Positions 1 through 5,723 of a DNA stretch of 8,406 nt are shown here, piece by piece; position 1 is the stretch's first letter, and each line of letters opens with the position of its first letter. Under the pieces are notes generated by a model. The model had not been told where the DNA came from. It did not search any database and saw nothing but the letters and a program-made list of their open reading frames with translations. The position numbers were made by a program, and so were the translations under genes. This DNA comes from Alphaproteobacteria bacterium UBA6189 (GTDB lineage Bacteria; Pseudomonadota; Alphaproteobacteria; Rickettsiales; UBA3002): contig DITH01000052.1 of NCBI GenBank assembly GCA_002422745.1, positions 215 through 8,620 on the forward strand, given 5' to 3'.

Positions 1-849
1 CACCACATGCACCAGCACCGGGCCGGAATCTTTTTCGTCGCGCACATTCTTCAACACCGGCAGTAGCTGGTCGAGATTATGCCCATCGACCGGGCCGACA
101 TAATAAAAGCCGAGCTCCTCGAACATCGTGCCGCCCATCGCCATGCCGCGCATGAATTTCTCGGCATTTTTAGCGGCGCGGGCGAGGGGGGCGGGGAACT
201 TATTGGCGATGTTTTTTGCGACATGGCGCACCGAGCGGTAGGAATGCGACGAAATAAGCCGCGACAGATACGCGCTCATTGCGCCGGTAGGCGGCGCGAT
301 CGACATATCGTTGTCGTTCAAAATCACGATCAGTCGCGTACCCAGCGCGCCGGCATTGTTCATCGCCTCAAAGGCCATGCCGGCGCTCATCGCACCGTCG
401 CCGATCACGGCGATCACGTCGAAATCTTCGCCGCTCAAATCGCGTGCCACCGCCATACCCAACCCAGCCGAGATGGAGGTGGAGGAATGGCCCGCCCCGA
501 ACGGGTCGTATTCCGATTCTTCGCGCTTGCAGAAACCGGAAAGTCCATCGCCCTGTCGGATCGTATGGATGCGGTCGCGCCTGCCGGTAAGGATTTTATG
601 CGGATAGGCCTGATGCCCCACATCCCAGATCAATTTGTCGGCAGGGGTATTGAACACGTGATGCAGCGCAAGGGTCAGCTCCACCACGCCAAGCCCGGCA
701 CCCAGATGCCCGCCGGTTTTCGACACCGCACCGATCATCTCCTGGCGTAATTCATTGGCCAGTTGCTTCAGCTCGTCGACTGACATCGCCCGGCAGTCGG
801 CCGGGGTCGCCACACGATCGAGCAGGGGAGTGGGAATGCTTGCGTTCAC
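1..849 (-). CDS. dxs: 1-deoxy-D-xylulose-5-phosphate synthase, N-terminal part (cut by window edge)
   Basis: Dxs condenses pyruvate with glyceraldehyde 3-phosphate to give 1-deoxy-D-xylulose 5-phosphate, the thiamine-diphosphate-dependent entry step of the MEP isoprenoid pathway, in the cytosol. The first 283 codons are present; the family is usually about 620-640 residues, so the transketolase central and C-terminal domains lie outside the window. Visible motifs are [10 protein letters not shown] around H48 and WDVGHQ with H79 (the two conserved active-site histidines), [10 protein letters not shown] near 120-129, and the thiamine-diphosphate/magnesium motif GDG (150-152) followed by NDN (178-180). 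[15 protein letters not shown] near 252-266 closes the segment. I chose GTG at 849 because the protein then begins with the family-typical TPLLDRV stretch. An AAGG lies 7 bases upstream of it. An ATG at 786 would remove that conserved start. A weak promoter-like TTGCTA-17-TAGGAA lies at 902-874 (minus). The beta-barrel gene ends 53 bp upstream on the same strand. Confidence 0.96.
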   Translation of the reverse strand, partial: MNASIPTPLLDRVATPADCRAMSVDELKQLANELRQEMIGAVSKTGGHLGAGLGVVELTLALHHVFNTPADKLIWDVGHQAYPHKILTGRRDRIHTIRQGDGLSGFCKREESEYDPFGAGHSSTSISAGLGMAVARDLSGEDFDVIAVIGDGAMSAGMAFEAMNNAGALGTRLIVILNDNDMSIAPPTGAMSAYLSRLISSHSYRSVRHVAKNIANKFPAPLARAAKNAEKFMRGMAMGGTMFEELGFYYVGPVDGHNLDQLLPVLKNVRDEKDSGPVLVHVV

Positions 850-902
850 GTTGTTGCCTTGGTTTGGAGGTTTTTCCTAGGCAATCCGTGGTGAATTAGC
901 AA

Positions 903-1667
903 TTAAAACCGTATTTCGTACGAGAGTTGCAGCCGCGCCGCATCCTCCGCCGAAGCCGAGGTCAGGCCGCGGTAATAACCGGCCACATACTCAATTTCCC
1001 CGCCTTTGAACGAAAACAGCTCGCCGGTAATCACCGGGCCGAGATAATGCCCTTCTTCGTTCGACAAGGTGAGATTGTTGGTGGCACCGTAATCAGCGAA
1101 CCATTCGACCCCGGGATTTATATGTTTATTCCAAAGGTAAAGCCCCTGCAGGGCGGAGGAGAGCTCCATCCCATGGCGGCGATTCGCGCCGAACTCACGC
1201 TGAAGGTTTATATTCGCGGTCCAGCGGGTGGGACCCTGCCGACGCTGCAATAGCAATTTGACCTCGCCTTCGCTGGCATCGCTCTCGTGAAACGGAAACG
1301 CATATTCCGCCTTCGCGGCACTGGCAAACCACCAATCGCCTTGCTTGGTCAGCTCATACTGGGCTTCCACGCCATAGGCTTCGCCCTGAAAACTCTGCGG
1401 CGATTCGCGCTCGCCAGCGAGTTCAAGCCCCAACATAAAGCGACCGGTGAAGCTGTATTCCAGCTCAACCACATGGGCCTGCGCATTGTTCAGTTTGTTG
1501 CCCCCATCGTCGCCATAACGAATGGTGGTGTATTCGATCTCGAATTCCCCTTCGGTCACGGCGGGGGTGCTCACTTTGCCGACACCGGCAAGCGCCGCAA
1601 CAGGTAGCATCAATAGGCCCGCCAGCAAGGGGCGGAGGAAAAAATAACGCATGGGCATGTCTCGCAT
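903..1667 (-). CDS. Secreted outer-membrane beta-barrel protein of unknown function
   Basis: From the ATG at 1667 this gives 254 residues. The N-terminus is a clear Sec signal peptide: an Arg-containing start, a hydrophobic run (LLAGLLMLPVAALA) and a likely cleavage after ALA at about residue 27. The mature part is rich in alternating aromatic and polar residues in short strands separated by charged turns. It ends in YEIRF, the terminal Phe typical of outer-membrane barrels recognised by the BAM machinery. Phrases such as YLGPV and GGEIEYVAGYYRGL resemble a family of uncharacterised proteobacterial barrel proteins, from memory. Start choice is uncertain: ATGs at 1667, 1658 and 1652 are all in frame, and none has a strong ribosome site; 1652 has a GAGA about 7 bases upstream. 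A longer reading from 1760 would bury the signal peptide and run into the divergent neighbour, so I rejected it. Ligand and role are unknown. Confidence 0.85.
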   Translation of the reverse strand: MRDMPMRYFFLRPLLAGLLMLPVAALAGVGKVSTPAVTEGEFEIEYTTIRYGDDGGNKLNNAQAHVVELEYSFTGRFMLGLELAGERESPQSFQGEAYGVEAQYELTKQGDWWFASAAKAEYAFPFHESDASEGEVKLLLQRRQGPTRWTANINLQREFGANRRHGMELSSALQGLYLWNKHINPGVEWFADYGATNNLTLSNEEGHYLGPVITGELFSFKGGEIEYVAGYYRGLTSASAEDAARLQLSYEIRF

Positions 1668-1714
1668 TGTTTTTATGTTGGCTTGTCCATAGCATGGGTG
1701 CAGCAAGAGGCAAG

Positions 1715-2248
1715 ATGAACCGGACAGACCCCTATCAGCGATTAATCTTCCGAGCGCCACAGCTCCTGCTGCCCGACGGCACGGCGCTACCCGCTACCTA
1801 TGGCCGGGGCGGGCTTGCCCCGGATAAGCGGGAGGGAGATTTGAAAACGCCCGTTGGCCTGTTTCCCATGCGCTGTTGCTATTATCGCCCAGACCGTATG
1901 GAAGCGCCACTCACCGGTTTGCCGGTGGTTGCGCTAAGCTCCAGCGATGGCTGGTGCGATGACCCGGCCGATGCGCGGTATAACCAACATGTCACCTTGC
2001 CCTATTCGGGCCGCCATGAAACTCTCTGGCGCGACGATGCTATCTACGATCTCATTATTCCGCTGGGCTATAATGATAATCCCGTCACGCCGGGCAAAGG
2101 CAGCGCCATTTTCCTGCACCTGATGCGCGACGATGGGGTGGGAACCGAAGGCTGCATTGCCCTCCAACGCGCTGATTTATTGGCGTTGTTGCCGCATTTG
2201 GGAACTGGCACGCAATTGGAAATCCAACCTCAGGCGCCGCGGGAATGA
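1715..2248 (+). CDS. L,D-transpeptidase (YkuD-fold) family protein without a signal peptide
   Basis: A 177-residue protein of the YkuD/ErfK/YbiS type (the short, single-domain branch). L,D-transpeptidases form 3-3 peptidoglycan cross-links or attach proteins to the wall through a catalytic cysteine. Visible family motifs are REGDLKTPVG (39-48), GWCDDPADARYN (79-90), DLIIPLGYND (112-121) and GSAIFLH with H135. The catalytic block GTEGCIAL follows, with C147 as the predicted nucleophile. The block reads T-E-G-C where classical members have S-H-G-C; I recall this as normal for this branch. ATG 1715 is preceded by AAGAGG 4 bases upstream, which decides the start. Upstream in-frame ATGs at 1667 and 1694 lack such a site. 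No signal peptide or membrane segment is seen with any start, which is odd for a wall enzyme. The gene diverges from the barrel gene with a 47-bp gap and overlaps the next gene tail to tail. Confidence 0.88.
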   Translation: MNRTDPYQRLIFRAPQLLLPDGTALPATYGRGGLAPDKREGDLKTPVGLFPMRCCYYRPDRMEAPLTGLPVVALSSSDGWCDDPADARYNQHVTLPYSGRHETLWRDDAIYDLIIPLGYNDNPVTPGKGSAIFLHLMRDDGVGTEGCIALQRADLLALLPHLGTGTQLEIQPQAPRE

Positions 2249-3867
2249 TGTTTGCCCGCATGTGCCCATTGGTCGATTTTTTCTTTCAGACGGCCAAAGC
2301 TGCTGGCGTCGCGTTTCTCAAAATACGGTAATTTTTTGTCGTACACTTCCGGGGCATGCTGGTTGAGGGGAATGCGCGTTTCGGCCATCAGATCGACGAG
2401 ATTTAACGCTTTGTCGAGCAGGTCGAGCGCCTGCAGCATACGTGGGTCACGATGGTGATCACTCATGCTTTTGCGCATTTCGTCATGTAGCCAGCGCAAT
2501 TCCGTGCCCAGAAAGTCGAACTCTTCAGAAATGGGCGTAAAATTCACCGCATCGCGGCTATCGATACAACAGCGCTTACGGGCAACTTCGCAATAGCGAC
2601 CCCACATCGAGCGGTAATCGCTGATGTCGAATTTATTGGCCTGATTCATGTCCTCATGTTGGCGCATACTGCGCAGGAAACGACTGAAATCCGGATGTTC
2701 GGTAATGCCACGTACCGCCAGGTACGCATCGTCGATCGCCCCACAGGTTGAGCCCAACGTCGTCACCACGCCGAATACCGTCTGACGTTCGATGGTATCA
2801 TGCATGTGCTGGGCCTGCTCGGGTGTGACCTGCGCATGATGCTCGGGATCGGAGAGCGCGCGCTGCTGACGCTTCTCAAGGTAGAGATCGTCGGTAAACG
2901 TCTTGCGAATTTCATGCACGAGATAGCTAAGGACCCCATCATGATCGCGTTGATCGTTACGGGTGCGGACACAGCGCATCAGCTCATCGTGCGGGATAGA
3001 AATTTCATTCTTCCCGGCATCTATATAGCGCGCCGGCGAAGGGGCGGGGCCGATAATGGTATTGAGCCAGTAATCCAGCTCTTTCATGAGCAGTTCACGA
3101 CGCAGGTGATCGCGTTCCGGTTTATCCATCCCTGTGCGGCGCGCGAGATCCTCTGCGGGTGAGGCGCTCCATCGCGTAATGAGTGCGTCGATCGGCTCGA
3201 GCGTATTCTCGCCCTTGGTGTCACCCTCGTGCAGAATCACCCGACCCACGCGGGCAATACGGTTAACGATGTGCCCGACCAGCTGCCCCCCGCGAATGAC
3301 TAAACGCCGCTCTTCGGAGCTCATGGCGCTGTAGGGCAGGCTGAGGGAGTAATCCGGGTTCTTCGTTTTAATCTCGCCATAGAGCCGGGCAAAATCCTCC
3401 AGCTCCACATCCAGTTCATGGGCGGTGCGCACCACATCGATGCGCGGCTGCGCCGTATAGAAAAAACGAGTAACGCGCGCCTTCAAACGGTCTTCTTTAC
3501 GCGTTTGTGTCGTCCCGGTTTTTTCATAATGCGGAATCAGGTAACGCCCAGCCAGGGGGTCATGCTGGCGCTCGAGCAGAGCACGGGCCGATGCTTCTTG
3601 CGCGGTCATGCTGGCGCGTGCTGCCTCGCTTAAGGCAGGCAAGGCCAAATGTTGTGACTGGGCCGTGAGTTTATACGGCTTATTATCCAGCATAATTACC
3701 GGGTGTACCAGGGGTTCAGCGTGTTTCTCCGCTGCCTGGAGATGGGCACGCTCGATCACGGCCGCATCGGCGCGCGCGCCCGCATATTTAAAATACGGAG
3801 ATGCCTGATTTTCCTGCATGATAATGCTGTAATCGAGGGAAAAGGGTTTCACCAGTGACAATTCCAT
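2230..3867 (-). CDS. Unrecognised 545-residue soluble protein
   Basis: I do not recognise this protein. The frame is open over 545 codons with normal-looking composition and the same general base use as its neighbours, so it is probably a real gene. It has no signal peptide and no membrane segment, and it is rich in charged residues and histidine, suggesting a cytosolic, mostly alpha-helical protein. Notable stretches are a basic region at about 115-135, SYLVHEIRKTFTDDLYLEKR (314-333), a Gly/Thr-rich stretch VFGVVTTLGSTCGAIDD (364-380), and a cysteine cluster around 426-434 (YCEVARKRCC). No P-loop, zinc finger or helix-turn-helix motif is evident. ATG 3867 is the first possible start and has no good ribosome site; ATG 3819 is an alternative. 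A promoter-like TTGGCT-16-TATAAA lies just upstream. The 3' end overlaps the L,D-transpeptidase gene by 19 bp in convergent orientation. Confidence 0.75.
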   Translation of the reverse strand: MELSLVKPFSLDYSIIMQENQASPYFKYAGARADAAVIERAHLQAAEKHAEPLVHPVIMLDNKPYKLTAQSQHLALPALSEAARASMTAQEASARALLERQHDPLAGRYLIPHYEKTGTTQTRKEDRLKARVTRFFYTAQPRIDVVRTAHELDVELEDFARLYGEIKTKNPDYSLSLPYSAMSSEERRLVIRGGQLVGHIVNRIARVGRVILHEGDTKGENTLEPIDALITRWSASPAEDLARRTGMDKPERDHLRRELLMKELDYWLNTIIGPAPSPARYIDAGKNEISIPHDELMRCVRTRNDQRDHDGVLSYLVHEIRKTFTDDLYLEKRQQRALSDPEHHAQVTPEQAQHMHDTIERQTVFGVVTTLGSTCGAIDDAYLAVRGITEHPDFSRFLRSMRQHEDMNQANKFDISDYRSMWGRYCEVARKRCCIDSRDAVNFTPISEEFDFLGTELRWLHDEMRKSMSDHHRDPRMLQALDLLDKALNLVDLMAETRIPLNQHAPEVYDKKLPYFEKRDASSFGRLKEKIDQWAHAGKHHSRGA

Positions 3868-3888
3868 GACAATCGCTTGGAAACCCTT
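3842..3888. promoter_or_regulatory. Candidate operator or mRNA hairpin around a start codon
   Basis: A perfect 9-bp inverted repeat, AAGGGTTTC (3842-3850) and GAAACCCTT (3880-3888), is separated by 29 bp and centred on the start codon of the 545-residue gene (3865-3867). Between the arms lie two direct copies of TGACAAT (3856-3862 and 3867-3873), 11 bp apart start to start, about one helical turn. In the minus-strand transcript the arms could pair and place the start codon in the loop. On DNA the arrangement could bind a regulator of the divergent pair. The repeats are read directly; function is inferred. The left half is coding sequence, so part of this could be chance. Confidence 0.4.
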
Positions 3889-3914
3889 GCATTTATAGCG
3901 TTTTACCTTAGATA
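3887..3914 (+). promoter_or_regulatory. Candidate nadA promoter
   Basis: TTGCAT (3887-3892) and TAGATA (3909-3914) are separated by 16 bp, a moderate sigma-70-like match. The start would fall near 3921, only a few bases before the nadA ATG at 3924, giving an almost leaderless message. This fits the absence of a Shine-Dalgarno sequence there. The right arm of the 9-bp inverted repeat (3880-3888) touches the -35 hexamer. Confidence 0.35.
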
Positions 3915-3919
3915 GCCAA
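3892..3919 (-). promoter_or_regulatory. Candidate promoter of the 545-residue gene
   Basis: Read on the minus strand, TTGGCT (3919-3914) and TATAAA (3897-3892) are separated by 16 bp, a fair match to a sigma-70 type promoter. Transcription would start near 3885, giving a leader of about 18 bases before ATG 3867. It overlaps the candidate nadA promoter on the other strand, so the two could compete. Confidence 0.4.
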
Positions 3920-3923
3920 TACC

Positions 3924-4925
3924 ATGCTAGACATCACAGGCAGCCATGCGACCACGCCGATCCCCGCCAATCTGGAGGAGGAGATTCTGCGTTTAAAGCG
4001 CGATATGAACGCGGTGATCCTTGCCCATTATTATCAGGAAGACGACATTCAGGATATTGCCGACATTATCGGCGATTCGCTGGAGCTGGCCCGCAAAGCC
4101 GCCGAGACCGAGGCCGACGTGATCGTATTCTGCGGGGTAAAATTCATGGCGGAGGGGGCAAAAATCCTCAACCCGACCAAAAAAGTGCTGCTGCCCGATA
4201 TGAAAGCCGGCTGCTCGCTGGAATATTCCTGCCCGCCGGCACAATTCAAGGCATTCCGCGAAAGGCACCCCGACCATCTGGCCCTGACCTATATTAACTG
4301 CTCGGCTGAGATCAAGGCGCTGTCCGATATCATCGTCACCTCGAGTAACGCCGAAGCCATTATCAATAGCTTGCCGCGCGAGCAGAAAATTATTTTCGCA
4401 CCGGATAAGTTTTTAGGCAGTTACCTGGCGAAAAAAACCGGCCGCGACATGGTGCTGTGGGATGGCTCCTGCATGGTGCATGAGCGGTTCTCGGAACGTG
4501 AATTGGTGAAGCTTAAAACCGCCCATCCGCAGGCAGCGGTGATCGCCCATCCCGAATGCCCGCAAGCCCTGCTGGACCATGCCGATTATATCGGTTCGAC
4601 CTCCGGCCTGCTAGGCTTTGCAGAAAAGCAGCCCGGTGGCGAATTCATTGTACTGACCGAGGCGGGTATTCTGCATCAAATGGAAAAACGCTCCCCCGGC
4701 AGCCGGTTTTATCCGGTGCCCACGGCGCTTGATGGCGGGGCATGTGTAAGCTGCAATACCTGCCCCTATATGAAGCTGAATACGATGGAAAAGTTATATT
4801 TGTGCATGCTTCATCAGGAGCCCGAACTTACGTTGCCGCCAGAACTCATCGTCGCGGCAAAAAAACCGCTCGACCGTATGTTGGAATTATCCAAAACCAT
4901 CGCCTCGACGGCGATTAAACAGTAG
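3924..4925 (+). CDS. nadA: Quinolinate synthase (4Fe-4S enzyme)
   Basis: NadA condenses iminoaspartate with dihydroxyacetone phosphate to form quinolinate in de novo NAD synthesis; it is cytosolic and oxygen-sensitive. The 333 residues show the three pseudo-repeated domains of the family: AVILAHYYQ (30-38), [11 protein letters not shown] (50-60), [13 protein letters not shown] (92-104), [11 protein letters not shown] (122-132), VTSSNA (138-143), FAPDKFLG (158-165), HPECP (209-213), GSTSG (224-228) and [16 protein letters not shown] near the C-terminus (271-286). Predicted cluster ligands are C97, C212 and C280, by comparison with the three essential cysteines known in E. coli and Thermotoga NadA. 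The start ATG has no ribosome site; a promoter-like sequence lies immediately upstream. The gene ends with tandem stops TAG TAA. A palindromic repeat and then the small membrane-anchored gene follow. NadC is coded 2.7 kb downstream on the same strand. Confidence 0.97.
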   Translation: MLDITGSHATTPIPANLEEEILRLKRDMNAVILAHYYQEDDIQDIADIIGDSLELARKAAETEADVIVFCGVKFMAEGAKILNPTKKVLLPDMKAGCSLEYSCPPAQFKAFRERHPDHLALTYINCSAEIKALSDIIVTSSNAEAIINSLPREQKIIFAPDKFLGSYLAKKTGRDMVLWDGSCMVHERFSERELVKLKTAHPQAAVIAHPECPQALLDHADYIGSTSGLLGFAEKQPGGEFIVLTEAGILHQMEKRSPGSRFYPVPTALDGGACVSCNTCPYMKLNTMEKLYLCMLHQEPELTLPPELIVAAKKPLDRMLELSKTIASTAIKQ

Positions 4926-4931
4926 TAATGA

Positions 4932-4994
4932 TTGTCATTCCTGCGAAAGCAGGAGTCCACTGAAAGGAGATCCCCGCGTTCGCGGGGATGACAA
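4932..4994. repeat. Two-hairpin palindromic intergenic repeat, copy A
   Basis: A 63-bp unit with outer ends TTGTCAT (4932-4938) and ATGACAA (4988-4994), which are inverted copies. Inside are two hairpins: TCCTGC-GAAA-GCAGGA (4939-4954) and ATCCCCGCG-TT-CGCGGGGAT (4970-4989). This is the GTCATTCC(C/T)GCG type of extragenic palindrome found dispersed in many proteobacterial genomes, from general knowledge. A second unit of the same design lies at 7529-7600. It begins 6 bp after the nadA stop and could act as an mRNA 3' stabiliser or attenuator, but it lacks the T-run of an intrinsic terminator. Its right end supplies the sequence just before the next gene's start. Confidence 0.85.
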
Positions 4995-4996
4995 CT

Positions 4997-5683
4997 ATGA
5001 AAAAACTGATGTTGATTCTCGCCATCCTCCTCACTCTTACCGGTGGCTATTACGGTATTTGGCGCTACCGGCTGGCAGACGATGTGGCGCGGATAGAAGC
5101 GACGCTCGATCATCACAATCGCGAATTTCGCAGCCATAACCGCTGGGTAACCCTGAAGGCCGATGCAGTGAAACCGGCGGGCTTTCCCTTTGCCAGCGTG
5201 GTGCGTGTCGAGCGGCCCACGCTCACTTTCGTGTGGGGCGAGGAAACCTATGGCGCCTCCATCCCCTGGGTAGAGCTAAGCTTGCGCGATGCTGCTTCAG
5301 GCACCTATGCAGTCACCTATGCGGCCACGATCGAGGCGGTGTATGCGAAAAACGGCCAGGCGCCCGAGGAATATGAGGTGCGGCCCGAGCCTGCCCCTGC
5401 CTTACTGTTGCGCGCGCAGGGCGATAGCCGCCAGTGCTCGAACTTTCCCGGCGGCATGCGTTGCCCGCCCGCCGCGCTGGATGATCCACTCATCAGCTTC
5501 GCTGCACAGCTTCCGCCCACGCTAAATTTGCACATCACGTATCAGGGAAATACCAAACAAGTAGCGTTCACGTTGCCCGCGATTAATATCCCGCTTTACC
5601 AGCGCATTCCCGCCGAAGCCGACCGGCCGCTCGAGCTGTTCGTGAATATCCTGCGCGAAGCGATGGTGTTCCAGAAAAACTAA
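4997..5683 (+). CDS. Membrane-anchored periplasmic protein, possibly DUF2125-like
   Basis: A 228-residue protein that begins with MKKLMLILAILLTLTGGYYG, an uncleaved signal anchor or signal peptide with no clear cleavage site, followed by a polar domain likely in the periplasm. AGFPFASVVRVERPTL (61-76) recalls the GFPF/GYPF-containing start of alphaproteobacterial DUF2125 proteins. At 228 residues it is shorter than those I remember (over 300), so the assignment is tentative. Two cysteines, C147 and C156, flank a Pro/Gly-rich loop and could form a disulfide. I chose ATG 4997 because KKLMLILA directly after Met is a proper membrane-targeting start. ATG 4988 is 9 bases upstream and falls inside the palindromic repeat. 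GGGGA (4984-4988), 8 bases before ATG 4997, could serve as the ribosome site, but it is the 3' arm of a hairpin. The gene converges on the flavoprotein gene, 40 bp away, with no convincing terminator between. Confidence 0.8.
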   Translation: MKKLMLILAILLTLTGGYYGIWRYRLADDVARIEATLDHHNREFRSHNRWVTLKADAVKPAGFPFASVVRVERPTLTFVWGEETYGASIPWVELSLRDAASGTYAVTYAATIEAVYAKNGQAPEEYEVRPEPAPALLLRAQGDSRQCSNFPGGMRCPPAALDDPLISFAAQLPPTLNLHITYQGNTKQVAFTLPAINIPLYQRIPAEADRPLELFVNILREAMVFQKN

Positions 5684-5723
5684 GACATCGCGTATTCAGA
5701 AGAACGATCTGGGCTTCACAAAA

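Noticed and set aside
79..750. 223-codon open frame on the plus strand
   Set aside because: It lies antisense to unmistakable dxs coding sequence; its composition (His/Arg/Ala rich, no motif) is typical of a shadow frame.
850..902. Thiamine riboswitch ahead of dxs
   Set aside because: The gap is only 53 bp and contains no recognisable TPP-element core.
927..1607. Two open frames of 108 and 106 codons on the plus strand
   Set aside because: They are antisense to the beta-barrel gene, whose signal peptide and terminal Phe make it the real gene.
2800..3162. 120-codon open frame on the plus strand
   Set aside because: Antisense to the 545-residue frame, which is far longer and has steady composition; no motif or ribosome site supports the short frame.
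4939..4989. Intrinsic terminator for nadA
   Set aside because: Strong hairpins are present but no T-run follows either, and the design matches the second repeat at 7529-7600.
5684..5723. Bidirectional terminator between convergent genes
   Set aside because: Only a 4-bp GAAG/CTTC pairing with a long loop is visible, too weak to call.
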